DNA from: Georgenia_A wangjunii
GTDB taxonomy: Bacteria > Actinomycetota > Actinomycetes > Actinomycetales > Actinomycetaceae
DNA length: 64,000 nucleotides
Direction: 5' to 3' (one strand)
Assembly: GCF_036421915.1 (NCBI RefSeq)
Contig: NZ_JAZGOM010000015.1
The position numbers were made by a program, and so were the translations under genes. Positions within the stretch are counted from its first letter, which is position 1; each line of letters begins with the position of its first letter. Below, piece by piece: positions 45,763 through 55,700 of the stretch. The notes under the pieces were generated by a model, which was not told where the DNA came from, searched no databases, and worked only from the letters and a program-made list of their open reading frames with translations.

Positions 45763-46575
45763 TCAGGGGCGGATCTCCAGGGTGCAGCACTTGGCCCCGC
45801 CGCCGCCCTTGAGCAGCTCGGACGTGTCGATGCCGATCGGGTTGAAGCCGCGCTCGGCGAGCGCGCCGGCGAGGTCGGTCGCGCGCGGGTTGTGGATGAC
45901 GTTCCTGCCGTCGCTGACGCCGTTGAGGCCCAGCACGACCGCGTCGGCCTCCGTCGCGATGACGGCGTCGGGGAAGAGGTGCTCGAGCACACGACGGCTG
46001 CCCGGGGAGAACGCCGGCGGGTAGTAGGCGATCTCGGAGTCGGAGAGCACCATCATCGCCGTGTCGAGGTGGTAGAACCGCGGGTCCACGAGGTGCATGG
46101 AGATGACCGGCTTGCCGATCGCCTCCTGCAGCTCGAGGTGCGAGGCGTGCGAGGTACGGAACCCGGTCCCGGCGAAGACGAGGTCGCCGACGGTGAGGAT
46201 GTCTCCCTCGCCCTCGTTGGTCTGCGTGGCGGTGACCGTGGGGAAGCCGGCGTCGGCGAACCACTTCTCGTAGGCGGGCCCCTCGGGCATGCGCTGCGGG
46301 TAGGTGAACTTCGCCGAGTAGACGACGCCGTCGCCCATGACGGCGCCGTTCGCCGCGTAGACCATGTCCGGCAGGCCGGCGATCGGCTCGATGAGCTCGA
46401 CGTCGTGGCCAAGCTCGAGGTAGGTCCCGCGGAGGGACTCCCACTGCTCGACCGCCCGCTCCGTGCTCGTCGGGACCTCCGGGTGCATCCACGGGTTGAT
46501 CTCGTAGCTCACCGTGAAGTACGTCGGCGGGCACATGAGGTAGCGACGGGCGGTGGCCTCGCGGGTAGCGGGCAT
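45763..46575 (-). CDS. DDAH-like amidinohydrolase (dimethylargininase family)
   Basis: A 270-residue amidinotransferase-superfamily (pentein) protein: MCPPTYFTVSYEINPWM at the start, GLPDMVYAANGAVMGDG, acidic NEGEGDIL, His in RFYHLDTAMMVL, and a C-terminal catalytic Cys in GGGAKCCTLEI. This resembles bacterial N,N-dimethylarginine dimethylaminohydrolase or arginine deiminase-like enzymes, which hydrolyse the guanidino group to citrulline and an amine. ATG 46575 follows AAGGAAGG. It is a single gene, convergent with usp. A related substrate (arginine) cannot be excluded. Confidence 0.85.
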   Translation of the reverse strand: MPATREATARRYLMCPPTYFTVSYEINPWMHPEVPTSTERAVEQWESLRGTYLELGHDVELIEPIAGLPDMVYAANGAVMGDGVVYSAKFTYPQRMPEGPAYEKWFADAGFPTVTATQTNEGEGDILTVGDLVFAGTGFRTSHASHLELQEAIGKPVISMHLVDPRFYHLDTAMMVLSDSEIAYYPPAFSPGSRRVLEHLFPDAVIATEADAVVLGLNGVSDGRNVIHNPRATDLAGALAERGFNPIGIDTSELLKGGGGAKCCTLEIRP

Positions 46576-46715
46576 GGAGGACCTTCCTTCGTGAGCGGGG
46601 GTCCGCCGAGCGTACGCAGCGCACGTGGGCGGTTCGCGGCGGCGCGCGGGTGCGCGTGAGCGGCTCGATCGCACGACGGCGCGTCGAGGTCCCGTGAGAG
46701 CGGACGGTCAGGCCG

Positions 46716-47138
46716 TCAGTCGCGCCAGCCGAGCTCGCGTGCGCGCTCGATCCACCCGAGCTCGTCGCTCGGGGCGCGGGCGGCGACGTCCATGACGTGC
46801 TGCGCGTGCTCGACCGCGGGGGTCACCGTCTCGATGAGCCCGCTCCAGAGGTCGCTGAGGGTGGCTCGTGCATCGGTGACGGCCGCGTCGACGAAGGCGT
46901 GGGCGGCCAGCGCACGCCCGGCGCACTCCGCAGCGACGGGCGCGGAGCCGGCGCGCGGCGCCCGCGGGGCGGCCGGAGGGCCGTCCGACGCCGTGGTCGA
47001 CCGCCCCACGTGGATGAGGCGAAGGTCGGCTGCGGCCGGGAGCGCGGCGGCAGCGTCGACGGCCGGGGTCGGCGCACCGTCGTCGACCAGACCGACGCTT
47101 CTGCGCGTCGTCGTTGGCGCGCTCTCCCCGATGGTCAT
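46716..47138 (-). CDS. Hypothetical protein downstream of the EspG-like gene
   Basis: A 140-residue protein that I do not recognise. The N-terminal two-thirds are Ala/Pro-rich and low complexity; the C-terminal ~60 residues (AFVDAAVTDARATLSDLWSGLIETVTPAVEHAQHVMDVAARAPSDELGWIERARELGWRD) look like two amphipathic helices. It starts 35 bp after the EspG-like gene on the same strand, so they may be co-transcribed. No signal peptide or membrane segment is seen. A weak ribosome site precedes the ATG. Confidence 0.5.
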   Translation of the reverse strand: MTIGESAPTTTRRSVGLVDDGAPTPAVDAAAALPAAADLRLIHVGRSTTASDGPPAAPRAPRAGSAPVAAECAGRALAAHAFVDAAVTDARATLSDLWSGLIETVTPAVEHAQHVMDVAARAPSDELGWIERARELGWRD

Positions 47139-47173
47139 CTCGTGACCCGTCTGTCAGAGGGGAACGGAGGTGG

Positions 47174-48100
47174 TCAGAGGAACTCGTCCGCGTGCAGCAG
47201 GCGCGTGAGCGCGCTCAGGAGACGGGTCCGGACCGTGCACATGGTGGTGCGCTGGAGCGTCACCTTGTCAGCAGTGGCGCTGAGCAGCTCGATGATGTCC
47301 GCCCCGGTCCACACCCAGGCGCCCTCGAACGCGAGCTGATCGGCGCGCATCTCGGGGCGGCCGGTCGGGCTGCGGTAGGCGAGGATCTGCACGCCGCCGG
47401 TGAGGGCGGTGGAGGTGGTGCCGAGCGCGCCGAGCGCCGTCGCGTCGAGCCCGAAGAGGTGGGGGACGACCTCCTGGCGACCGCGGCGCATCGCGTCGGC
47501 CACCGTGTGCGACATCGTCCACCCGGTCGTCACGGGCCCTCCGACGGTGTCCGGGCCCGTGGTGTCGTCACCGAGGGGGAGCGCTCGCAGGATCTCCTCG
47601 ACGAGCGAGCCGTCCGAGGCGAGGCTGATCTCGACCGTGCTCTCCTGCTCGTACTGCAGCTCGCCCGAGCGGGCCGGTGAGGCGAGCCGGCGGCGGCGCG
47701 AGAGGGCGACCGTGTGGCCGTCGCGCCAGGCCGTGCTCTGGGCGACACCGACGGCGCCGGACCACGACCGCACGTCCACGCGGACGTCGGCGAGCGCGAG
47801 GGTCATGAGGCCGGCCGCGAACGGCTGGACGACGGCGTCGAGGTCGTCGTTCGACGGGACGTAGCGCGCGAGGCCGCGCTGGGCGAGCATCTGCCACGAG
47901 CGGCGGCGCTCGGCCTCGGTCAGCGGGGCGAACTCCGTCAGGCCGAAGGCGGCCGGTGCGAAGTCCGCCGGCACGGGTGCGTCAGGGACCGCGTCGAGGA
48001 CGGCGCCGCGCAGGACGAGCCACTCGCCGATGTCGAGGCGGAACCTGGTCGAGCGAGCCTTGCGCTGGCGCACCAGCGGGCGGACTGTCTGTGCAGTCAT
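47174..48100 (-). CDS. EspG-like (ESX secretion-associated) protein, tentative
   Basis: A 308-residue protein. Its N-terminal layout (FRLDIGEWLVLRGAVL ... FAPLTEAERRRSWQMLAQRGLARY ... DLDAVVQPFAAGLMTLALADVRVDVRSW) resembles actinobacterial EspG-family proteins that act as chaperones for type VII secretion substrates; the rest shows beta strands and Thr/Ala-rich helices. The assignment is by motif impression only. ATG 48100 follows GGGGAGG; the longer frame has no support. No WXG100, EccC or mycosin gene is in the window, so it is an orphan. Downstream on the same strand is the hypothetical 140-residue gene. Confidence 0.4.
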   Translation of the reverse strand: MTAQTVRPLVRQRKARSTRFRLDIGEWLVLRGAVLDAVPDAPVPADFAPAAFGLTEFAPLTEAERRRSWQMLAQRGLARYVPSNDDLDAVVQPFAAGLMTLALADVRVDVRSWSGAVGVAQSTAWRDGHTVALSRRRRLASPARSGELQYEQESTVEISLASDGSLVEEILRALPLGDDTTGPDTVGGPVTTGWTMSHTVADAMRRGRQEVVPHLFGLDATALGALGTTSTALTGGVQILAYRSPTGRPEMRADQLAFEGAWVWTGADIIELLSATADKVTLQRTTMCTVRTRLLSALTRLLHADEFL

Positions 48101-48363
48101 GAGAACCTCCCCGTTCGACCGGGCGACGTGGTCCCGCCGCGGGCTCTCGGTGCGCCGCTCCAAGGAAAAGTTTCTCCCTATGAAACATGTGCGCCGGGAG
48201 CCGTTGTTGGGCATCGCGGTTAAGCAATTGTCGTGACGCCCGCCACTTCGGCACAGGCCCGGAGATCCGCGCCTGCGCCCCGACGGGGTCAGGCACTGAC
48301 GCTATCCCGCTCGCGGCCCCGTAAATGGCTCCCAGAGCCCCCGTGGAGGATCCGACGGCCGTT

Positions 48364-48406
48364 TCTAGACCAATGTCTAGACGCAGGTCTAGACGTTGGT
48401 ATGGAC
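48364..48406. repeat. TCTAGAC repeats at 12-bp spacing
   Basis: TCTAGAC occurs at 48364, 48376 and 48388, with a degenerate TATGGAC at 48400, i.e. every 12 bp. Two of the copies also form a 13-bp inverted repeat (48370-48382 with 48387-48399, one mismatch, loop GCAG). The array begins the 306-bp gene-free region 48101-48406 upstream of the EspG-like gene and just after the SRPBCC stop. The rest of that gap is AT-richer than average, contains a GTTTC/GAAAC inverted repeat near 48170, and no gene. Confidence 0.6.
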
Positions 48407-48906
<500 letters not shown>

Positions 48907-49068
48907 GGGTGGAAGTCGACCACGCCCGGCGCGCAGCCACCACCCGGTGCGCTCGCCGTCCACGCCACGGGGTGTGATCTGCGCCGCCCGTGCTTCCGCC
49001 GCCACCGCTCGTCCGCTATGGTCCGAGGCGGACGGCGATCGGAGCCGCCCCGTACCCATGGAGTGTGC

Positions 49069-49161
49069 GTGCTCAACCGCTGGAACCTCACTGTGCGCCC
49101 CGTCGTCGACCTCCGACGTCAGGCGAGCGCGCTGTGTTGTCTGCGCGCCTGCCGGGTCTGA
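49069..49161 (+). CDS. Cysteine-rich leader peptide (putative cysteine attenuator)
   Basis: A 30-codon ORF (GTG 49069, TGA 49159) whose product contains VVDLRRQASA followed by LCCLRACRV. This matches the style of actinobacterial putative leader peptides (a VDLxRxxSAxC core) that sense Cys-tRNA by ribosome stalling at tandem Cys codons. The two Cys codons (tgt tgt) and a third tgc lie just before a hairpin covering the stop. An in-frame GTG at 49063 is another possible start. It lies 220 bp before the DAACS symporter and a TATGGT -10 candidate is at 49017-49022. The rest of the 475-bp stretch 48907-49381 has no other gene. Confidence 0.65.
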   Translation: MLNRWNLTVRPVVDLRRQASALCCLRACRV

Positions 49162-49193
49162 CCCAGCAGGCGTGTGACCGCGTGCGCGCGGTC
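49148..49193 (+). promoter_or_regulatory. Hairpins at the leader peptide stop (attenuation candidates)
   Basis: Hairpin 1 (49148-49170) pairs CCTGC with GCAGG and GGGT with ACCC, covering the last Cys codon and the stop. Hairpin 2 (49176-49193) is GACCGCG-TGCG-CGCGGTC. A ribosome stalled at the Cys codons would block hairpin 1, so the pair could switch read-through into the downstream symporter gene. Confidence 0.5.
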
Positions 49194-49381
49194 GGGGCAG
49201 TAGCCCGGCGCACCGCCCGGCCCTGAGCCCCTCCCCAGCTCCCGCACCGACGCCCGGCCCCGCCGGCGTCCCCTCCCCGCATCCTCGCCCGGCGTCACGG
49301 GCGCGACGGGACCTCCTCAGCCGCGTCACCGCAGCGCCCCCGGCGCGCGCCGCCGCACGCCCTGTCAGAAAGGCAGCACCT

Positions 49382-50857
49382 GTGTCCACCCCATCCACCG
49401 CTACCGAGCCGAGCGCCCAGCGCCGCCGGCTGCGCCTGCCGTCCTTCAGCGTCCAGATCATCCTTGCGCTCGTCGTCGGCGTCCTGCTCGGGTGGCTCGC
49501 CCTCGAGATCGGCGACACGGCCGACGGGCAGCCGAACGGCCTCGAGGTCACGCTGAGCACGATCGGCTCGACGTTCGTCAGCCTCCTGCGGGCGATCGTC
49601 CCGCCGCTCGTGTTCACGGCGATCGTCGCCTCGATCGCGAACCTGCGCGGTGTGGCCAACGGGGCGCGCCTCGCCGGTCAGACGCTCCTGTGGTTCGCCA
49701 TCACCGCGCTCGTCTCGGTCGCCATCGGGATCGGCCTCGGTCTCGTCCTGCGCCCGGGCGAGAACACGACGGTCTCGGAGGCCGCCGCGAGCGAGCCCAG
49801 CAGCACCGGCAGCTGGCTCGACTTCATCCAGGGCCTCGTCCCCGCCAACTTCCTCGGGCTCGCGACGAACAGCCGCCTGAGCACCGGCGACGACGGCGTC
49901 ATCTCCGGCGTCAGCACCTCGGTGAGCTTCAGCGTCCTCCAGATCGTCGTCCTCGCGCTCGTCGTCGGGATCGCGGCCCTGCGCGTGGGCAGCAAGGCCG
50001 AGCCGTTCCTCTCCTTCAACCGCTCGCTCCTCGCGATCATCCAGAAGGTCCTGTGGTGGGTCATCCGCCTCGCCCCGCTCGGCACCCTCGGCCTCATCGG
50101 CAACGCGATCGTCGCGTACGGCTGGGACTCGCTCCTGCCGCTCGGGACGTTCGCCATCGCCGTCTACGTGGGTCTCGCGCTCGTCGTCCTCGTCGTCTAC
50201 CCGGTGATCCTGCGTGCGAACGGCCTGCCCGTCATGCGCTACTTCCGTGGCGCCTGGCCTGCGATCCAGCTCGGCTTCGTCTCGCGCTCCTCGATCGGCA
50301 CGCTGCCCCTGACGGAGCGCGTGGTGGAGCGCAACCTCGGCGTGCCGCGCTCGTACGCGTCCTTCGCGGTGCCGCTCGGCGCGACGACGAAGATGGACGG
50401 GTGCGCCGCGATCTACCCGGCGCTCGCGGCGATCTTCGTCGCCCAGTTCTTCGGCGTCGAGCTGAGCATCACCGACTACCTGCTCATCGCGTTCGTCTCT
50501 GTCGTCGGGTCGGCGGCGACCGCCGGCCTCACCGGCGCGATCGTCATGCTCACCCTCACGCTGTCCACCCTCGGGCTGCCGCTCGCGGGCGTGGGCCTGC
50601 TGCTCGCCATCGACCCGATCCTCGACATGGGCCGCACCGCCACCAACGTGGCCGGCCAGGCTCTCGTGCCGCTCATCGTCGCCAAGCGCGAGGGCATCCT
50701 CGACCTCGACAAGTACCACTCGGCCAACTCGGAGAACCTCTTCGTGGACGACGACGACGCGGCCGACGTGGCCGCGACCGCCGCGGAGGGCCCGGAGGTC
50801 GTCTCCGGGTCGGAGGCGGAGCGCACCGCGGGGGAGCAGCTCGCCACCGCGCGCTGA
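49382..50857 (+). CDS. DAACS-family dicarboxylate/amino acid:cation symporter
   Basis: A 491-residue symporter of the DctA/GltP/TcyP family: LRAIVPPLVFTAIVASIANL, FVSRSSIGTLPLTERVVERNLGV (serine-rich hairpin), GATTKMDGCAAIYPALAAIFVAQFFGV, and AIDPILDMGRTATNVAGQALVPLIVAKREG (substrate helix). Family members import C4-dicarboxylates, glutamate/aspartate or cystine. A cysteine leader peptide in front and a methionine-synthesis gene behind point to a cystine/cysteine (TcyP-like) role; this is inference. The C-terminal ~40 residues are acidic and not conserved. GTG 49382 follows GAAAGG; a strong terminator follows. Confidence 0.9.
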   Translation: MSTPSTATEPSAQRRRLRLPSFSVQIILALVVGVLLGWLALEIGDTADGQPNGLEVTLSTIGSTFVSLLRAIVPPLVFTAIVASIANLRGVANGARLAGQTLLWFAITALVSVAIGIGLGLVLRPGENTTVSEAAASEPSSTGSWLDFIQGLVPANFLGLATNSRLSTGDDGVISGVSTSVSFSVLQIVVLALVVGIAALRVGSKAEPFLSFNRSLLAIIQKVLWWVIRLAPLGTLGLIGNAIVAYGWDSLLPLGTFAIAVYVGLALVVLVVYPVILRANGLPVMRYFRGAWPAIQLGFVSRSSIGTLPLTERVVERNLGVPRSYASFAVPLGATTKMDGCAAIYPALAAIFVAQFFGVELSITDYLLIAFVSVVGSAATAGLTGAIVMLTLTLSTLGLPLAGVGLLLAIDPILDMGRTATNVAGQALVPLIVAKREGILDLDKYHSANSENLFVDDDDAADVAATAAEGPEVVSGSEAERTAGEQLATAR

Positions 50858-50929
50858 GCCTTCTCCTCGCCGTTGCTCCTCGCCGCTGCTGAGCGCGGCT
50901 CGGGGCAGCCGGCGGGGCACGCTCCCCCA

Positions 50930-50967
50930 CGACGAGGGCCGCCAGGTGATCCTGGCGGCCCTCGTCG
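50930..50967 (+). terminator. Strong hairpin terminator after the symporter
   Basis: A perfect 17-bp stem, CGACGAGGGCCGCCAGG, with loop TGAT, 72 bp after the symporter stop. It separates the symporter from the SAM riboswitch, which starts about 100 bp further on. Confidence 0.85.
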
Positions 50968-51067
50968 CGTCCCGGGTGCCGCGCTGCCGTCGCGGACCCG
51001 GCGTCCCGCCACGTGGGCAACGCGGGGGTGGTACTTGGCTTCCGCCGTCGGACCCGGTTAGCATCCG

Positions 51068-51180
51068 AACCACCATCCAGAGCAGCCGAGAGACCTGGCT
51101 CGTCGAAGCTGCAGCAACCCCGATGGACCCGAGTCGCTCGGGCCCGCCGCGTGGGTGCTCCCGCCAGGACCGATGGAGGG
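51068..51180 (+). ncRNA. SAM riboswitch (S-box / SAM-I class)
   Basis: The leader of the sulfhydrylase gene has the S-box core in order: ATCCAGAG, GAGAGACCTGGCT, CGAAGCTGCAGCAACC, then GGTGCTCCCGCCAGGA and closing GATGG. The 5' CCATC (51073) pairs with GATGG (51172-51176), whose 3' side runs into the GGAGGG ribosome site. Ligand binding would therefore hide the ribosome site (translational control). The related SAM-IV class cannot be excluded; end points are approximate. Confidence 0.85.
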
Positions 51181-51187
51181 ACGCACG

Positions 51188-52582
51188 ATGACTGACGCAC
51201 TCAACCCCGCAGGATCCGGCTGTCCGGGGCCCGGCTCCTACCCCGAGCCGCCGCCGAGCTGGGGCCCGCAGACCCGGGCGGTCCACGCCGGGCATGCGCG
51301 CAGCGACTTCCACGAGACGTCCGAGCCCATGTTCCTCACCCAGGGCTACGTCTACGAGCGCGCCGCCGACGCCGAGGCGGCGTTCCTCGGCGAGGTGGAC
51401 CGGTTCACGTACTCCCGGTACGAGAACCCGACCGTCTCGACCTTCGAGGAGCGTCTGCGCGCGCTCGAGGGTGCCGAGGCCTGCTACGCCACGTCCACCG
51501 GCATGTCCGCGGTTTTCAGCACGCTGGCCGCGCTCGTGCGCGGTGGCTCGCGCGTGGTGGCGGCCCGGGCCCTGTTCGGCTCGACGCTCACCCTCTTCGA
51601 GGACGTCTTCGCCAAGTGGGGGGTGCGTACCGACTACGTCGACGCCCACCGCATCGAGTCGTGGGAGGAGGCCCTGGCCACGCCGGCGGACGTCGTCTTC
51701 TTCGAGACGCCGTCGAACCCCATGCAGGACATCGTCGACGTCCGGCGGGTGAGCGAGCTGGCCCACGCGGCGGGCGCCGTCGTCGTCATCGACAACGTCT
51801 TCGCCACGCCCATCCTGCAGCGGCCGATCACGCAGGGCGCCGACGTCGTCGTCTACTCCGCGACGAAGCACATCGACGGCCAGGGCCGGGTCATGGGCGG
51901 CGCGATCCTCGGGACCAAGGAGTTCATCGAGGGACCGCTCCAGCTCATCCTGCGCAACACCGGGCCCACGCTCAGCCCCTTCAACGCGTGGGTGCTCCTC
52001 AAGGGCCTCGAGACGATGCCGCTGCGCGTGCGCGCCCAGACCGCGGCGGCGCTCGAGCTCGCGACGTGGCTGGAGACGTTGCCCGCGGTGTCGCGCGTCT
52101 ACTACCCGTTCCTCGACTCCCACCCCCAGTCCGAGCTCGCTCGCTCGCAGATGAGCGGCGGCGGGACGGTCGTCACGTTCGACCTCGCCGCGCCGGGCGA
52201 CGGCGCGGCACCGGCGGACCAGGCGGCCACCTTCGCGTTCCTCGACGCGCTGGAGATCGTCCTCATCTCCAACAACCTCGGCGACGCCAAGTCGATGGTC
52301 ACGCACCCCGCGACGACGACGCACCGCAAGATCGGCCCGGACGGCCGCGCGGCCGTGGGGATCTCGGACGCCACCGTGCGGCTCTCGGTGGGGCTGGAGG
52401 ACGTCGCGGACCTCCAGGCCGACCTCGCCCAGGCCCTGGCGTCCGCGCAGCGCTCGCGGCCCGGTGGTAGCGCCCAGGCCGCCGCGGCGGCGCTCGCCTC
52501 GCCGCCCGCCAGCACGCCGGCGGTGGCGGAGGTGGCGACGGCGGACGCCCCCCGCGCCGCCGCCCTCGAGTTCGTCGGCTAG
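51188..52582 (+). CDS. metZ: O-succinylhomoserine sulfhydrylase
   Basis: A 464-residue Cys/Met-metabolism PLP enzyme. It shows TRAVHAGHARSDFHETSEPMFLTQGYVY, YSRYENPTVSTFEERLRALEGAEACYATSTGMSAVF, VFFETPSNPMQDIVD, and the PLP lysine in SATKHIDGQGRVMGG, a phrase typical of MetZ. It makes homocysteine from O-succinylhomoserine (or O-acetylhomoserine) and sulfide. The C-terminal ~50 residues are Ala/Pro-rich and probably disordered. ATG 51188 lies 7 bp after GGAGGG. It is controlled by the SAM riboswitch in front, so it should be off when SAM is plentiful. Confidence 0.92.
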   Translation: MTDALNPAGSGCPGPGSYPEPPPSWGPQTRAVHAGHARSDFHETSEPMFLTQGYVYERAADAEAAFLGEVDRFTYSRYENPTVSTFEERLRALEGAEACYATSTGMSAVFSTLAALVRGGSRVVAARALFGSTLTLFEDVFAKWGVRTDYVDAHRIESWEEALATPADVVFFETPSNPMQDIVDVRRVSELAHAAGAVVVIDNVFATPILQRPITQGADVVVYSATKHIDGQGRVMGGAILGTKEFIEGPLQLILRNTGPTLSPFNAWVLLKGLETMPLRVRAQTAAALELATWLETLPAVSRVYYPFLDSHPQSELARSQMSGGGTVVTFDLAAPGDGAAPADQAATFAFLDALEIVLISNNLGDAKSMVTHPATTTHRKIGPDGRAAVGISDATVRLSVGLEDVADLQADLAQALASAQRSRPGGSAQAAAAALASPPASTPAVAEVATADAPRAAALEFVG

Positions 52583-52649
52583 CGCAGCCCGCCCGCCCCG
52601 GCGGCGCCCCGTCCGCCCGCACCCCTGTCCGCTCACACCCCTGTCCGCT

Positions 52650-52669
52650 CGTGATCATGGAGAGGTGTG
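52650..52669 (+). repeat. Fourth dispersed copy of the cgtgatcatggag repeat
   Basis: cgtgatcatggagaggtgtg between metZ and the GH84 gene, related to the three copies at 24376-24470. Immediately upstream, acccctgtccgctc is repeated twice at 16-bp spacing (52621-52650). Confidence 0.6.
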
Positions 52670-52750
52670 ACGGGCTGACCGGGCATTGACGATGTCGGTG
52701 CGCGTCCGTAGCGTCGCGCCCACCACGTGATGCTCGTCACAGGAGGCACC

Positions 52751-55700
52751 ATGCGCCCCGTCCGTCGGCTCGCCGTTCCCCTCACCGCGCTCCTCGCGTG
52801 CGCCCTGCCGGGTGCGGCCGCGGCGGCGCCCGCACCGCTGGCACCACCTGGGGCGACGGTCGTCGGTGGGGTGCCGGCACGCCCGGCGGCCTCGACCGGC
52901 CTCGCGGCACCGACCGCCCTCACCCCTTCCCGACTCACCCAGCCGGACCTCGGCCCGGCCGAGCGCCTCGTGCCGAAGCCTCGGGAGGTCGCGCTCACGG
53001 CCGGCACGGTCCCCGTGCCCGACGCCGTCACCCTCGTCCTCGCCGGTGACGTGGACCCGCGCGTCACGGCGGAGGCGCGCGCCGTCCTCACCGAGCTCGG
53101 CGCGGAGAGCATCGAGGAGATCCCGCTGGGGGAGACGCCGGGGACGGCGTTCGTCCTTGCGGTCGCCGACGCCCCCTCGGCCGAGGCCACGGCCGCCCTG
53201 GGGGTGCTCGGTACGACGCCGGTGGACCCGGCCGTCGCGGAGGGTTACGCGCTCGCCGTCGGGGCGCTCGGCCCGATCCCGGCGACCGTCGTCGCGGGGT
53301 CCGACGCAGCCGGCGCCTTCCACGGCCTCCAGACGCTGCGCCAGCTAGCCACGCCCGCCGAGCCCGCTGCCGTCGTCCCCCTCGGCTCCGTGCGCGACTG
53401 GCCGGAATTCGGCCTGCGTGGCGTCATCGAGGGCTTCTACGGCGAGCCGTGGTCGCACGCCGACCGGCTCGACGTCGTCGACTTCCTCGGCGACGTCAAG
53501 GGCAACAGCTACGTCTACGCCCCCAAGGACGACCCGTACCACCTCGAGCAGTGGCGCGAGCCCTATCCGCCCGCCGAGCGCGCGGAGATCGCCGAGCTCG
53601 TCGCGGCCTCCGAGGCGGAGATGGTCTCGCTCATCTTCACGATCTCCCCGGGTCAGGACATCTGCTACTCCGACCCCGACGACGTCGACGCGCTCCTCGG
53701 CAAGATGGACGCGATGTGGGACATCGGCGTGCGCCAGTTCGGGATCTTCTACGACGACATCGACCTCGAGCTCGACTGCGCCGCGGACGTCGCCGCCTAC
53801 GCGGGCGCCGCGAGCCCCGCGGCTGCTGCTCAGGCGGACCTCCTCACGACCGTCCTCGACGAGTTCGTCGCAGCCCGCCCTGAGGCGCTGCCGCTGCTCA
53901 CCGTGCCCACCGAGTACTCGGGTACGGGCGAGTCGGACTACAAGACGACCTTCGCCGCCGACGTGCCCGCCGACGTCGTCGTCTACTGGACCGGCCCGGA
54001 CGTCGTCTCGGACACGATCACCGCGGAGGCGACCACCGAGGCCGTCGCGCTGTGGGCGCACCCCCTGGCGATCTGGGACAACTACCCGGTCAACGACTTC
54101 GCGCAGGCGCGGCTGTTCATGGGTCCGCTCATCGGCCGCGACGCCGACCTCGGGGATCTCGGCGTCCTCGGCTTCTCCGCCAACCCGATGAACCAGGCGC
54201 GCGCCTCGCAGGTCCCGCTCGCGACGGTCCACGACTACCTGTGGAACCCGGCCGGCTACGACCCGGACGCGTCCTGGGACGCCGCGCTCGCGCTCGTGGG
54301 CGGGGAGACGGTCGAGGCGCTGCGCATCTTCGCCGAGAACAACTACGCCTCCGACATCGGCCACCCCGCCAACCCCGAGCTCGCCGGGCGCGTCGCCGCG
54401 TTCACGGAGGCGTGGGAGGACGACGGCGACGTCGCTGCCACTGCCACGGCCCTCACCGAGTACCTCCAGGCCATGGCGGACGTGCCGGACGCGCTGCGCG
54501 CCGGGGCGGACGCGGAGCTCGTCGACGAGATCGAGCCGTGGATGGACAAGGTCGGCGCATACGGCGAGGCGGGCGTGGCCGCCGTCGCCTCCCTCCTCGC
54601 CGACGCAGCGGGGGAGGAGACGACCGCCTGGCAGCAGCGCCAGGTCCTCGAGGAGGCGGCCGCGCGGGCCGACGACCTCGACGTCGAGGTCAGTGGCGGG
54701 ATCATGGCGGCCTTCCTCGCCTGGGCGCGGGAGGCGAGCGAGCTCGTCGTCCTCACGGCACCGCAGGCAGGTGCCACGTTCGACGCCGGCGACGACATCG
54801 CGCTCGCCGCGCAGGTGCGTGCGGGCGACGTCGAGGTGGCCGAGGTGGCCTTCTACGCCGGTGTCGAGGAGATCGCCGTCGACACGGCGGCGCCGTACGA
54901 GGTGACGTGGCAGGACGTGCCCGAGGGCATGCCGAGCCTCTACGCGGTCGCCACCGACGCGGAGGGGACGGCGGTCGCCTCCGGGACGGTGCGCATCACC
55001 GTGGGGAGCCCCGACCCGGTGCTCCTCGTCGTCGGCCCGCCCGGTGGCCTCTCGACGGCGGACGCCGCCGGCGACCTGGCGACGGCCGCGCGCCTGGCCT
55101 TCCTCGGGTATCCCGTCGAGGTCGGGGTCGCGCCGGAGGTGACGACCGAGGATGCCGCGGGCAAGGCGGCGGTCGTGGTCTCGGAGTCCGTCTCCTCCGG
55201 TGACGTCGGGACGAAGTTCCGCGACGTCGACGTCCCGGTCGCCGCGTGGGAGCACTTCGTCTACGACGACATGGCCATGGCGGACGCACCCAACCTCGCG
55301 TTCAACTCCACCGACGTCGAGATCACGGGCGCCGACCACCCGATCGCCGTCGGGCTGAATGGCACGGTGCGGATCTACCAGCGCGAGGGCATCGCCGGGT
55401 ACGGCACGCCATCGGACGAGGCGGACGTCATCGCGATCGTCCCGGGTGTGCCGGAGCAGGCGACCGTCTTCGCCTACGACGCCGGCGACGCGATGATCGG
55501 GATGGACGCGCCGGCGCGGCGGCTCGGCCTGCCGTACGTGGACGATGCCGTCGGCGTGCTCACGCCAGAGGGGCAGGCGATGTTCGACGCCGCGATGCTG
55601 TGGCTCATCGAGGGCGAGCAGGAGGTCCCCACCGAGGAACCGACGGAGGAGCCCACCGGGGCTCCCACCGGGGAGCCGACGACGGGCGGGCCGTCGGTGC

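Noticed and set aside
49058..49177. Alternative Cys-rich frame starting at ATG 49058
   Set aside because: It also contains several Cys codons but they are scattered, and it lacks the VDLxRxxSA core of actinobacterial leader peptides; the frame from 49069 is better, though this one cannot be fully excluded.
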